Positions 54,809-64,000 of a stretch of 64,000 nucleotides of DNA are shown here, piece by piece. Location: contig OY755191.1 of NCBI GenBank assembly GCA_963576735.1, positions 6,911,608 to 6,975,607 of the forward strand, written 5' to 3'. The position numbers were made by a program, and so were the translations under genes. The first letter of the stretch is position 1. Each line of letters opens with the position of its first letter. The notes under the pieces were generated by a model, which did not search any database, was not told the DNA's origin, and worked only from the letters and a program-made list of their open reading frames with translations. Source of the DNA: Bedellia somnulentella. Taxonomy: Eukaryota > Arthropoda > Insecta > Lepidoptera > Bedelliidae.

Positions 54809-55816
54809 TTATTCCTTAATAATGCCCGCTTCCTTTAATTCTTCTATAATAGAGATTATTTCATTATCATGGTTTGTATTGCCAGCATTTTTTGAAGCTA
54901 ACAAGACTTTAAATCTATCAATTAGTTCGTTGGGATCATCCCAGTATATAAAATCCGTATTCGGTCTATATTTTTTCAAAATCTGTAAATTACCTCCTTC
55001 CTTACATTTATCAAATTCAGAAAAAAGAGGTTTTATGATACTCAGATATTTCATGCCAGCGTTTCCTAGTATTTGTCCTGAAGATGTAAATCCCCTTTTA
55101 TGTGCATGTGTATGAACCAAAATATCTTTATACACAAGTTTATCTTTTTCAGCAATTAAACTTTCGTCGGGCCTATTTTCAAATAATAATTGTTTCAGTC
55201 CTGGTGTCACTTCATAGCTTTTCTTATTTATGCTGAGAATTGTATAATTATTAGAAGGATTTGATCCATATGATTTTAACGTCACCGGGGTATTTCCGAT
55301 CATTAAATTGTTTCCTTCTGTTCTGATGCCATATGTAACATTGTAGTTTTTAACCATATTTCGAGGAGAATTGCTAGACATTTCATTTGTCATGTTACTC
55401 TTCAACTTGATTTGTGAGGTAAAGTCTGGCGATATTATAGGAGTTGTCATATTTTCTTTATCTAGCGTATTATAAGAATAAGGCGAGTCTGCAATTGCTT
55501 TATGAGTTTCTAATTTGACTGACGATTTGCTATCTAGTATGTCGTTTTCATTAAACTGATCTTCATTATCCGAATTTTTTTCGCTAACGCTTGTAATATT
55601 TTCATCAATATAATTAGTAGAATTAGAAATCTTAGAATTGTCTTTGTTTGGAAAGGTATTAAGTGTGATCATAGCTTCTAATGGTCCTGTTATTGGTTTC
55701 AATCTTTTACACTGCTCAATTTCTAAATTGTGGTCTTCTTGACGCATTTGCTTTAATTTATTTTTAATACTTTGTACTGATTTTATTAATTGTTTCTTTA
55801 TATCTGTTTCCATCAT
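54809..55816 (-). CDS. Polinton DUF8207-like protein, 335 aa
   Basis: N-terminal basic coiled segment (DIKKQLIKSVQSIKNKLKQM), a Ser/Asn-rich middle, then a conserved C-terminal third: YEVTPGLKQLLFENRPDESL, YKDILVHTHAHKRG, FIYWDDPNELIDRFKVLLAS, NEIISIIEELKEAGIIKE. That last part matches the DUF8207 family, frequent in insect Polintons and of unknown function. 14 nt separate it from the next gene downstream. Confidence 0.7.
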   Translation of the reverse strand: MMETDIKKQLIKSVQSIKNKLKQMRQEDHNLEIEQCKRLKPITGPLEAMITLNTFPNKDNSKISNSTNYIDENITSVSEKNSDNEDQFNENDILDSKSSVKLETHKAIADSPYSYNTLDKENMTTPIISPDFTSQIKLKSNMTNEMSSNSPRNMVKNYNVTYGIRTEGNNLMIGNTPVTLKSYGSNPSNNYTILSINKKSYEVTPGLKQLLFENRPDESLIAEKDKLVYKDILVHTHAHKRGFTSSGQILGNAGMKYLSIIKPLFSEFDKCKEGGNLQILKKYRPNTDFIYWDDPNELIDRFKVLLASKNAGNTNHDNEIISIIEELKEAGIIKE

Positions 55817-55902
55817 TAAAGGCCAATTACAACAAACTACTGCTAATTGATACAGTTTATTTTCGATTGAATTTAGTTCCCATAGTTCAAAGTATTTATA
55901 TC

Positions 55903-56622
55903 TTATTCAAATTTCACAAACACATCGAATGTTTTCCGATACCTTCCATTATTTAGTTCACAGTCTTTGTTTATTATTAAACATGAGTATGGATCTTTCC
56001 AAATACGAGCAGCTAGTGATTTAAAATCGATCCAACTGAGATCAGAACTTACATGTTCATCGTAAATATGTTTTAAATTCATATCATCCTGTTTAAAAAT
56101 AATCAATAAATTTGCATTGTCTCGTATAAGTTGTTTAGGTATTTTAGAGTAGGTCTGTGATAAGTAGAAACAGTCTATATTTTTATGACGTCCCATGGAA
56201 AAGAAATTGCGTATGTTAGTTTGATTTTCGCAAGTTACATCATCGAAAATAATAATTGATCTTTCTAAGGCTTCATTAGGTGATATCACATCTTCTTTAT
56301 TTTGAAACATAAATAATTTGACATTAGGAATACTTTTAATAACTTCTTCTAAAAATTTATACTTTGGTTGAAACGTTGTTTTCGAATAAATATAAATGTT
56401 TCGAAATTTTAGTCCATTTTCGTTTAGTAAAAGACTAATCATAATATTTGTCTTACCGCAATTTGAGGGGCCGCATATAATACTGCGTATGGAATTAGGT
56501 AACAGTATACTGTGTCTACAAGTCTTTACAGAGGGCTCGATTTTAAATGCATCAATTTTTAAGGATACGGGTTGTTTGATTAACTTCATTTTGCTGTATG
56601 ATGTCTGTAACTTTATAACCAT
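55903..56622 (-). CDS. ATP: Polinton DNA-packaging ATPase (A32/FtsK-HerA type)
   Basis: 239 codons. Walker A GPSNCGKT at residues 51-58, Walker B IIIFDDV at 123-129, followed by RNFFSMGRHKNIDCFYLSQT (sensor/arginine region). Viral genome-packaging ATPases of this clade pump DNA into the capsid. Length is normal, no break. ATG 56622; a second ATG at 56589 (MKLIKQPVSLK) is possible. First gene of the leftward cluster, transcribed away from the forward gene at 57034. Confidence 0.85.
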   Translation of the reverse strand: MVIKLQTSYSKMKLIKQPVSLKIDAFKIEPSVKTCRHSILLPNSIRSIICGPSNCGKTNIMISLLLNENGLKFRNIYIYSKTTFQPKYKFLEEVIKSIPNVKLFMFQNKEDVISPNEALERSIIIFDDVTCENQTNIRNFFSMGRHKNIDCFYLSQTYSKIPKQLIRDNANLLIIFKQDDMNLKHIYDEHVSSDLSWIDFKSLAARIWKDPYSCLIINKDCELNNGRYRKTFDVFVKFE

Positions 56623-57033
56623 ACGTTAAATATGTAAGAATATTCTAAAAAATATACACGTACCTATCTACACACTTACGTCTTTTTGCCTGTTGACTTT
56701 AATTATACTCATAAGGAATAATATCTCTGAAATCATTGAAAAAAACATGATATATTAAGTCGGATATTTACCTGCGTTTCTTAAAAGTATATTAAAACAA
56801 CATAAGGAGCATTTTGTCGAATACCTCTAACAGTTCATATAATCGTATAATATGAAAGATCAATGCTCTACACGTCTCATCTTGTCAGTCGCTCTCGAGA
56901 TTTCAGCGTGATACAAGTTAATGCACTCACTCTAATCGGTAAGTTTTGTATAATATTTTTTTTTTATTTATTTAGTCATAAGTATACGGTTATTTCATAT
57001 TTACGAATACTTCTATTTTTTCTTTTATAGGCA
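56623..57033. promoter_or_regulatory. Divergent intergenic region of the Polinton
   Basis: About 410 bp between two outward-facing genes, AT-rich, no frame. The natural place for promoters of the leftward cluster and the forward gene; no specific motif is proven. A donor-like GGTAAGTTTTG (56939) and pyrimidine run ending TTTTATAG (57030) suggest a spliced leader for the 57034 gene. Confidence 0.4.
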
Positions 57034-57441
57034 ATGTCGGCTGCAAGTCAAATTACATTAGACAACATCTACGATGTAACACAGCCTAATATTGACGTTG
57101 AAGACATGAATAATCCATTTTATCACGCTCAGGACGTCGATGGATGGCTGGAAAGAGTGGAAAAAAGGCGGCGAGAATATTTTAAGAAATCACATGTTAA
57201 TAAACAAGGGAAAACATTAAAAAAGAAACCTGCTACTAAATCTTCATTTATTGTGAAAAATAATCAATCGAAGGGGCGATATATGATTAAAATAGATATA
57301 AAAGCAGTTTGTGAAAGTGAAAATGAACAAAATGTGAGTGCCCAATATCTTGTGACTGACTTATATGATGATGTGATGGACAGTACAAAAAATATTATCA
57401 ACAAAATATCTAAAAAAATATCAGCTGATTTAGATTTATAG
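57034..57441 (+). CDS. Polinton forward-strand protein, 135 aa
   Basis: ATG 57034 directly follows an acceptor-like TTTTTTCTTTTATAG, and the bases from 56940 could be its intron. Acidic N-terminus (NIYDVTQPNIDVEDMNNPFY), a helix with WLERVEKRRREYFKK, a basic linker, then a short beta-like domain (KGRYMIKIDIKAVCESENEQ, AQYLVTDLYDD). I do not recognise a function. Polyadenylation signal AATAAA at 57527-57532. Confidence 0.6.
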   Translation: MSAASQITLDNIYDVTQPNIDVEDMNNPFYHAQDVDGWLERVEKRRREYFKKSHVNKQGKTLKKKPATKSSFIVKNNQSKGRYMIKIDIKAVCESENEQNVSAQYLVTDLYDDVMDSTKNIINKISKKISADLDL

Positions 57442-57833
57442 TAGTATATGAAGCATGTTTCAATTAATCAATTTTATTGTAAAATTATGATATTGAGTAT
57501 GTACTTAGCTTTAGGTTTAAAGAAAAAATAAAACACCTAAGTTAAATTGATTTCATTCTTTTTTATTTGTTTCTTATATTCCCTACCTTTTCAACCTGAT
57601 TTCATATTGGAACATTTTATAACCTAAAAGATCTTGGATGAATAAAATAATTATAAATAAATAAGAACGTAAAAATTAAAACCAGAAATAATGTTGTATT
57701 TTAGGCATTTTATTAATATTCAATAAAAGATAAACAGTAATTTCTAATAAAAAAATAAAGAAGTTACAAAATAGATGAAGCAATACAGTAAATGGATAAA
57801 ATAGGTTAATCTTGGAAAACTACTTTCAAAAAG
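57442..57833. terminator. Convergent 3' ends in the Polinton
   Basis: Holds the forward polyadenylation signal (57527-57532) and a reverse-strand one (TTTATT at 57709-57714) for the polymerase gene. AT-rich, no gene. Confidence 0.5.
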
Positions 57834-60800
57834 TCATAATATTGTGGTGAAATGGCCCCAAGGCAATGTTTCAAAAGTATTTTTAACTTGTTGCCTTTTG
57901 TTGTCCGTGCTATCAAGAACTAATTTATTTATTCTGTGCGTATATATATTATGACTTTTTGACCGTATTACAAACATATCATCTCTAAGACTTTCATTAC
58001 AAAATAGCGCTCTCTTATAATTGTTTATATTTATTCGTTTAGTAATACACTTTTTAACTCCTTCAGCTTTTTTGATAGAAGTATTAATGGAGTCTATACA
58101 ATATAGCTTGGATCGCAATCCAACAAACTCAGAAATTACCTCTCCACCCATTTCGTCCTTAAAATAGCCAGGTATTTTCATATTTTTTTTAGGCATGCTA
58201 TAGATATTATCATCTTTAAAATTACTTGTATCAAAGTATTTGATGTGGCTTTTCATGTCTTCATAGAAATCATTAGTTCTTATGTAATAAAGCAAACTAT
58301 CAGTGTCTGTGTAACACAACTGTATACGTTCACCGTATATTTTTTTCATTACGGTATAGTGAAAATAATAGAGGTGAGCCTTAGATAATTCCAAAATTGA
58401 GAATCCTATGTAAATAGGACGATCCAAAACCACATTTGACTTATTTAATTGAATCGCTACTAAGTTTTCTGAAAATATTGTTAAACTATTGAATTGTGGA
58501 GCACTTATGTATTTTTCGGCACCACACATTTTATTCGTAGTGTTAAATAAATCAGTCCATATATTGACGAGCTTAACATCCACTTGCTTTCTTTTGTTTT
58601 CTATTGTTTTTCCAAAAATAGAATTATTCTGTTTCTTAAAAAAGTCTTTTTTGAATTCTGATTTAGCGTTCTGTCTAAGACGAGTGTTTAGACTAATATA
58701 AGGCTCTAAAAAGTTGCTTTGTTTAAAAGAAAGAACTCTATGAATCTTGAGAAGAGTTAACCCATTATTTAAACATTCTAGTAAATGAACATAATGAATA
58801 ACAAATCGATATTTATTGTATAGATTCGCAATAAGCTTTGAAGTTTTACCTTTAATTTGAGAAAATTTTTCGGCAGCAAATGGTAAATCACGATGAGCAT
58901 CATGAATACTCTCAGGATAATGCAAGTCGACTTCAAGAATATAACCAAGATTTCCATCGATCTTTACTTTTTTAATATCAAACTCGAATACCTCATCTGC
59001 TGTTAAAAATTTAAAATCACTTACGGGAAGTTTTTGCATCATTGCAAATCCGTATAAATTAACACAATCAAGATATATTAGAAACGAACTTGGTTCTAGC
59101 TCATTATAAAGAGGTAAATACTTATTGTTAGCCCGAGCATATCTTAATGCGCATTGAGAAAGGCCCCCTCTTATTCCACTTTCAATCATTTGATACATCT
59201 CTACATTAGATATTAAATCTAATTCAATTTTGGTATAAAAAAGCATAGCATCCCAACTTAGTGATGGTGAAGAAACGTAATAACATGGATCTAAATTATA
59301 ATAATACAGACTCATTTCTCTAAATTTCTCAAAAATATCAGTCAGTATTAAGACATCACATTTCAAATATAAATCAGTATATTCTCCCAAATTCCGAATA
59401 CTGAAAGTTTCCCACACTTTTAATGCATGTTGGTAATCTTCTGGTGATATATTTGTTGAGGTGAGTCTATTATAAAAGCACGACCGATCGGGTAACTGAG
59501 TTTCATTATATTTCTCCCAATTATCTACATAATCATAGCAATAGATACCTTTTTTACAAACTAAATTAAAAAAAACATCGTCCGGGTAAAATTTTCGTAA
59601 ATTCTTGAAATCATTAGGGCATAAAGTTTTAGCTAACTGATCTAAACCAGAACTTAAAAAGTTAAACGAGTCAATGAATTTTAATTGCCCGATGTTTTTT
59701 CTATCAATAGGCACAAATTTCGTGAAAGATATGTACTTTTCTTTAGAATGCGGTATTAAATTAATTCCGCCGAAAGTTTCAGATAGCTCTTTAATAAATA
59801 AATGACAATCGTAACCAGATAAGTTATGAAATATTATTGGAATAAAACTGCATTGCTTAGCGCTGAGATTGCAGTAACTATGGGCTGGACCTCTGTACTT
59901 GCCAGTGAAATGATCATGGTCTTTTACAATAATGTCTTCACTATTGAACTTAGTTTTGCAAATATGACAAGTATCAGCGTTATTGTGCAGTATTTCTTCA
60001 TCTGTAGAAAGAGCATCCATGATTCTCGATACCTCTAATAATTGATACAAACGCTTTATATCATTCGTAATTGATTCAACAAATCTTTTCGCACAATTTG
60101 GTCCACGATAAGAAATATAATCATTAAGTTCTGGTCTCGATTTACAACAGATGTAATAAGCAAAGGCTGAAGCTTCATGTATTTGCACATTTTCACCGTT
60201 ATTAGTTTTATTTTTATCTGAATATTCTCGTAATAAACTTTCGAAATCACCATAAATGACAATAGGAATTTTTTGAGTTCTTTCATAATGAGAAAATTGT
60301 AGTTTAGTATTTTCATCGGGAAGTATTGTGCGTATTTTTGAGCAACCATGATCGAACAATTTTTCCTCGCTACTAAAATAAGTAAAACATTCATCACACA
60401 AGTATATTTTACATTTGTGTTGAGTCAACTGGTCGCGAACAAGTCTTTCAAAATCTTTTATTAAACAGAAATGATTTTGAACACCATTGCTAAAATATAA
60501 CAAATTAACATGATTGAGTTTACGTCGGGGGGTTTTATATAGGGGACCCATTATTTGTTCACCGTTTTCTACACCGTAAATATTAACACTAATGTGAGAA
60601 TTATTTTTCTCAAATAATTTAATACTCTGAACACTGGGAGGAAAATCCATACCAGATATATCATATAGATTCGAATAATGCGGATATGAAGTCGTTCGAT
60701 TGGGGTTGTCTTTCGCTGGAAAAATGTGAGCTGTTATACACCACAAAAAACAACGATCGTCATTATTCTTTATATTCAAACACGCTTTTTTACTAGATAT

Positions 60801-61331
60801 TTTCATCGGTAAAGCAATGTACGAACTAGCTCGTAAAGGATTATATTTATTGATGTTTATTTCTAAATGGTGCACGGAATCTAAAGTCCACCCTGATTCT
60901 GACTGTTCAAATTCAGAACTTTTCGTCAGAAGTATTTCAGTAAACTGCGCGTATAAAGAAACAATATCAGTACTTTGAAAAACTGCTTCATACTTGCTAT
61001 TAAAAGATTTCAAAGACTTTTCATTATTCTTAGGTAAATAATATGTTGCGAAGAGTTCTAAGTTCACTTTAATTGTTTTATGTTCCATAAGATTTAATTT
61101 TATAATTTCACAAACTGTGTTAGCAAACTGTGATAGAAAATATTCAGGAGTATTTGTTCCTGCTGAAATGGGGTTAACCTTGTAACTAGCAATCCTGCCT
61201 TGGAAAGCTGTTGCTATTAATTGAACATTCTTAAATTTAGAACGAAGTAAGCAATTGGACTTATGAATATTTGATTTCTTGTGTGGTGAAAGTTTGGGCA
61301 CAAAAAAGTTGCAATCTTTACAAAAAAACAT
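57834..61331 (-). CDS. pPolB: Polinton protein-primed family B DNA polymerase, 1165 aa
   Basis: Uninterrupted. N-terminal Cys/His pair CKDCNFFVPKLSPHKKSNIH at residues 4-23. A second finger-like CDECFTYFSSEEKLFDHGC occurs near residue 320. The exonuclease has YGDFESLL (about 358), FHNLSGYDCHLFIKEL and YLKCDVLILTDIFEKF. An endonuclease VII/HNH-like insert is visible between: CHICKTKF then DHDHFTGKYRGPAHSYCN (about 467). The polymerase motifs are YLDCVNLYGFAMM (A, about 755), NSIFGKTIENKR (B, about 900) and YTDTDSLLYY (C, about 1006). This is the DNA polymerase that starts from a terminal protein. ATG at 61331; 3' signal on the reverse strand near 57710. Confidence 0.92.
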   Translation of the reverse strand: MFFCKDCNFFVPKLSPHKKSNIHKSNCLLRSKFKNVQLIATAFQGRIASYKVNPISAGTNTPEYFLSQFANTVCEIIKLNLMEHKTIKVNLELFATYYLPKNNEKSLKSFNSKYEAVFQSTDIVSLYAQFTEILLTKSSEFEQSESGWTLDSVHHLEININKYNPLRASSYIALPMKISSKKACLNIKNNDDRCFLWCITAHIFPAKDNPNRTTSYPHYSNLYDISGMDFPPSVQSIKLFEKNNSHISVNIYGVENGEQIMGPLYKTPRRKLNHVNLLYFSNGVQNHFCLIKDFERLVRDQLTQHKCKIYLCDECFTYFSSEEKLFDHGCSKIRTILPDENTKLQFSHYERTQKIPIVIYGDFESLLREYSDKNKTNNGENVQIHEASAFAYYICCKSRPELNDYISYRGPNCAKRFVESITNDIKRLYQLLEVSRIMDALSTDEEILHNNADTCHICKTKFNSEDIIVKDHDHFTGKYRGPAHSYCNLSAKQCSFIPIIFHNLSGYDCHLFIKELSETFGGINLIPHSKEKYISFTKFVPIDRKNIGQLKFIDSFNFLSSGLDQLAKTLCPNDFKNLRKFYPDDVFFNLVCKKGIYCYDYVDNWEKYNETQLPDRSCFYNRLTSTNISPEDYQHALKVWETFSIRNLGEYTDLYLKCDVLILTDIFEKFREMSLYYYNLDPCYYVSSPSLSWDAMLFYTKIELDLISNVEMYQMIESGIRGGLSQCALRYARANNKYLPLYNELEPSSFLIYLDCVNLYGFAMMQKLPVSDFKFLTADEVFEFDIKKVKIDGNLGYILEVDLHYPESIHDAHRDLPFAAEKFSQIKGKTSKLIANLYNKYRFVIHYVHLLECLNNGLTLLKIHRVLSFKQSNFLEPYISLNTRLRQNAKSEFKKDFFKKQNNSIFGKTIENKRKQVDVKLVNIWTDLFNTTNKMCGAEKYISAPQFNSLTIFSENLVAIQLNKSNVVLDRPIYIGFSILELSKAHLYYFHYTVMKKIYGERIQLCYTDTDSLLYYIRTNDFYEDMKSHIKYFDTSNFKDDNIYSMPKKNMKIPGYFKDEMGGEVISEFVGLRSKLYCIDSINTSIKKAEGVKKCITKRININNYKRALFCNESLRDDMFVIRSKSHNIYTHRINKLVLDSTDNKRQQVKNTFETLPWGHFTTIL

Positions 61332-61400
61332 TATTCTATGTTAAAAATTATTACCTACCTATGTCAATTTTATTGCTTGTGATAAATATATAGTAACGTT

Positions 61401-61756
61401 AAGCAGTACGAGATTTATGAAATATTGTTTATTCAAATTATGAAATAGAAGGAAGAAAATATAATTGAAATAATTAACCAAATTAAATTGTATCAGATTA
61501 TATTATATTGATTAATAGTAATTTAAATTACAACTTATAATTAATATATATTATCAATTTCTTAGTAGGTAGTCGAGTTTATATATTGATTAATAATTGT
61601 TTAAAATACAACTTAAAATTAACATATTACGAATTTCTTAGTAGGTAGTCGAGATGTAAAATAAATTGCTGCCCACCATTTGTTAAGAAAATAAAAGAGA
61701 TTAAAATAATGAAGACAGGATCTAATTATGGAATACGAACTAAAACAGTTATGAGT
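61401..61756. repeat. Two-unit tandem repeat next to the Polinton
   Basis: Units of about 80 bp, 61502-61580 and 61581-61655, both ending TTTCTTAGTAGGTAGTCGAG. AT-rich, no gene. Could be part of the Polinton end or of the 3' region of the neighbouring host gene. Confidence 0.6.
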
Positions 61757-62068
61757 TCAAAACACATTACTCGCGTATAATACAGGTTGGACGTGTTTTA
61801 ATTCGTCCCTGCCTGCTATGACAGCAGTATTAAGCGCTTTCCAAAAGCGCGTATCAGTGTCGGTTCCGAGTTTCAATGTTAACAATGAATGTTTCCAGCG
61901 CTCGTTGGCAGCAATTTTTTCCACCTCCCGCGTCTGGTATACTTTGATTTCAACAAAGTACTCCCCTACTTTGACAGGGTCGGATTGGGTCGTGTAGCCG
62001 CCTGCGACGCGCTGACTCAGCCAACTGCGCAACGGCACCGCACGCACTGGCTCTCGTTTCGGCTCGGG
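61757..62068 (-). CDS. Terminal exon of a probable host gene
   Basis: Reverse strand. Starts after the acceptor TTAATAATTTTCAG and runs 103 codons to TGA at 61757-61759. Encodes PEPKREPVRAVPLRSWLSQR, GEYFVEIKVYQTREVEKIAA, RWKHSLLTLKLGTDTDTRFW. GC content is clearly higher than the surroundings. Joined in phase to the exon at 62298-62586. I do not recognise the protein. Confidence 0.65.
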   Translation of the reverse strand, partial: PEPKREPVRAVPLRSWLSQRVAGGYTTQSDPVKVGEYFVEIKVYQTREVEKIAANERWKHSLLTLKLGTDTDTRFWKALNTAVIAGRDELKHVQPVLYASNVF

Positions 62069-62297
62069 CTGAAAATTATTAATAATCTTATCAGTATTTG
62101 TACAGGGAAATCGCGAAAATAATCTTTGATAATAACCTAAAATAAAGAAATTTAATTTATTTAATGTTTTTGTAGTATGATCGAGTAGGGATAATGTTAA
62201 TTATGCAGCGATTTATTATAATTTAGTTGTTTGTTATATAACTACAACTTCACCTCCTCATTGGTCCTCAAAAAAGAATAAGCAAAGCAGAACTTAC

Positions 62298-62586
62298 CTC
62301 CGATCTCTTATTTGTTTTTACGGGCGGAGCCTCTTCACGTTCGCTTTCGGAACTGGAGCTGAGAAACAGCTCCCGCTCTGGTAACAGTGCAGAAGCGACG
62401 GCGACTGCCGGTGATGGCGATGATATTGCTGCCGCTTCGGGCTTCTTGCGGCTGTAGGTGCGTTTCTTTTTGCCCTCCACCGCACCAGAGTTGGTTTTCT
62501 TGGGCTGTGCTGTTAGTGGTGCGGGTGTCGCAAAGCCGCTACCGCTAGCTACGTCTTTTTCGGTCCAGAAAGGATTTAATGAACAC
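62298..62586 (-). CDS. Penultimate exon of the same probable host gene
   Basis: Reverse strand. Acceptor TTGTTTATTTCAG before it, donor GAG/GTAAGTTCTG after it (62297). The frame enters with one base of a split codon and leaves in phase 0, matching the next exon. Encodes a basic and low-complexity region: KKTNSGAVEGKKKRTYSRKK, then an alanine/serine run and LFLSSSSESEREEAPP. This looks like a nuclear protein linker with a localisation signal and acidic serine stretch. Upstream exons lie beyond the recognisable part of the window. Confidence 0.65.
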
Positions 62587-62644
62587 CTGAAATAAACAAG
62601 TTTATTATGAAATTTCATCAAATAAATTACATACGTGTACTTGC

Positions 62645-62690
62645 ACTATTAGTTCCCCACCATTGAGGTAGGCAGAGACTATCGATCGCC
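62645..62690 (-). mobile_element. LINE-B 3' fragment
   Basis: TAGGCAGAGACTATCGATCG with TTAGTTCCCCACCATTGAGG: the last coding bases and start of the LINE-B 3' end, in the upstream intron of the host gene. Confidence 0.6.
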
Positions 62691-64000
62691 GAATAAATTA
62701 CACTTGTTCTTAAAATAGAAAATTAAACCGATTCTTCTTTATTTATGAAATAAAGATGTGAAGCAAGATGCGTATGGAGCAAGTTTCAAAATTCAAATAA
62801 AAAAATAAAATAAAGTAATACTTACATACTTGTGAAATTTTCTTGTTGCACCACACGTCACAGATAAAACAAAATAGGAGAGCACTACGATCGCTTAGGT
62901 ATATAGCGAGCAGAAATGGAGCAATTAAGCCCCTAATCCAGTATTTATATTCAGCAATTGTAAAGACAACTCCACAATGTAGAAAAAATCAAAATGCATC
63001 GATTCAAAACAGAACCGTATATATAAAAAAGTTCCTTATTTGATCTAAGCATAAGGCACATTTTTAAGTTGATCACAATAGAGTGAATGTGCACACGTCT
63101 TAGTGTTCCAATATTTACTGCTGATGCAGCAAAACAGTTGAGATATGATACATGAATGAAAAAAGGAATCGCTTTGTACTTATGCTGACATATTATTATT
63201 TTTGTTGGAAAAGAACTATGATAAAAATAAATTAAGTCATTAATTTTGAATCCAAATTGTCATGTTATATAACCATTGCTTAAGAAAGAAAAACAAGAAC
63301 TATTTCCCTTTATCTAAACTCGTAATTATACTTAAATAAATCTCTCCGTTAACGTATTTATATGTTTTGATATGTAAAAGTTTGAGCAAAAAAAAAATGA
63401 ATTACGAATCACTTTTTATAAATCGTTTAAAAAGAGAAAACCGCAGCTAAATCGGTTCAGCCTAACGAAATTGCGAACGAAATTACATACATACTTTTAT
63501 GTGTAAACGTGCGAACCTTCCATTTTAGTGTAAGTTTATATAACTTAAGTTTACTGTTAAGTCTGACAAATACTATGCCAAATATCGCATCAAAATTTTT
63601 GAAATTAGTTAAAGATAAAAACCAATAGAGTCTACTCCGAAAACGAAACCTTTATAATTATTTCGGTCATATGGGTTAACAAATATTTTAACTATAATCC
63701 AATAAAAGTATGCTTGTATGTATTCGCATACTATCATTAATTACTATTTGCATCCTAAAAAAGTATTTTTTTCTGCATTGTAAGCGCCATCTTATGACGA
63801 AGCGAATGTAACAATTTCAAACAGGTTAAAGATTGCATTTTACTTACTATTTATTAATTATTTATTAAGTACCGAAAGGTTTGAATAGATGTAGCAATTA
63901 ATGATATGTTATTAGTGTTTCGTAACATTGCTTCATCTTTGTTTCTATCATATTTGTATTTAATCATATGAAGTAAGTTATTATGAAATTAAATAGAACT
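62691..64000. other. Gene-free AT-rich stretch
   Basis: No gene, RNA gene or known repeat recognised. A 66-codon forward frame at 62843-63043 has no supporting feature. Confidence 0.35.

Larger units (their letters stand above)
49900..61400 (-). mobile_element. Maverick/Polinton (adintovirus-like) element
   Basis: About 11.5 kb of tightly packed genes: packaging ATPase, integrase, adenain-type protease, major and minor capsid proteins and protein-primed DNA polymerase, plus four to five accessory proteins. Ten run on the reverse strand from 56622 to 49992, the polymerase runs on the reverse strand at 61331-57834, and one gene is forward (57034-57441). All main frames are open. Base composition is AT-rich, like the surroundings. 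Polintons usually have long terminal inverted repeats starting AG and 6-bp target duplications. I found neither by eye, so the borders are set by genes only. Confidence 0.9.

Overview
The window looks like intergenic or intronic DNA from an insect genome, most likely a moth or butterfly. It is AT-rich and almost entirely transposable elements in several layers of nesting, with only small traces of host genes. The Lepidoptera guess rests on recognised Helitron ends (CCACGCGGACG..CTAG; CCCGTGCGAAGCCGGGGCGG..CTAG), a tRNA-headed SINE and several LINE types; no alignment was run.

Names used below. LINE-1: two-ORF LOA-like retrotransposon. LINE-A: RTE/BovB-like. LINE-B: RTE-like with (TATG)n tail. 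LINE-C: RTE-like with (AAGT)n tail. LINE-D: CR1/L2/jockey-like. SINE-alpha: about 250 bp, (TATG)n tail. SINE-beta: tRNA-headed, (TTATG)n tail. FB-tRNA: foldback element with tRNA-like arms. X and R: repeats without a known name.

Layout. 1-2.9 kb: frameshifted transposon ORF of the DUF7869-like insect family. 3.6-5.2 kb: reverse-strand retrotransposon remnant with a YLDD reverse transcriptase and a restriction-like endonuclease. 5.5-11.8 kb: SINE-beta followed by a nearly intact LINE-1 with one stop and one 1-bp frameshift in ORF2. 11.8-14.4 kb: X, SINE-beta and R fragments. 14.4-19.2 kb: LINE-A split by LINE-B and hit by SINE-alpha. 20.6-27.6 kb: a copy of R carrying nested insertions, including a TIR element that contains a Helitron that contains a SINE. 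29-32.3 kb: two LINE-B copies, one invaded by a transposase-like gene, the other by an FB-tRNA element, plus a candidate LTR with primer-binding site. 34-45.4 kb: scattered SINEs, LINE-B ends, a THAP-type exon, and a 601-bp tandem duplication with pol III-type boxes. 45.6-48.6 kb: second long copy of R, with a 25-unit 26-bp minisatellite and two MITEs.

49.9-61.3 kb is the biological centrepiece: a Maverick/Polinton (adintovirus-like) element whose main genes are all open. Reverse strand, in order of transcription: A32-type packaging ATPase, DUF8207-like protein, small coiled protein, retroviral-type integrase with chromodomain-like tail, glycine-rich hydrophobic protein, adenain-type protease, minor capsid (penton-like) protein, 64-aa basic protein, double-jelly-roll major capsid protein and a conserved 161-aa protein. 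A 135-aa gene lies on the forward strand, and a 1165-aa protein-primed DNA polymerase faces it. Several reverse-strand genes overlap by ATGA. This is the gene set for replication, integration and virion formation; I could not find the terminal inverted repeats.

61.7-62.6 kb holds two terminal exons of a probable host gene (reverse strand) with good splice sites and matching phase. The rest to 64 kb shows no gene.
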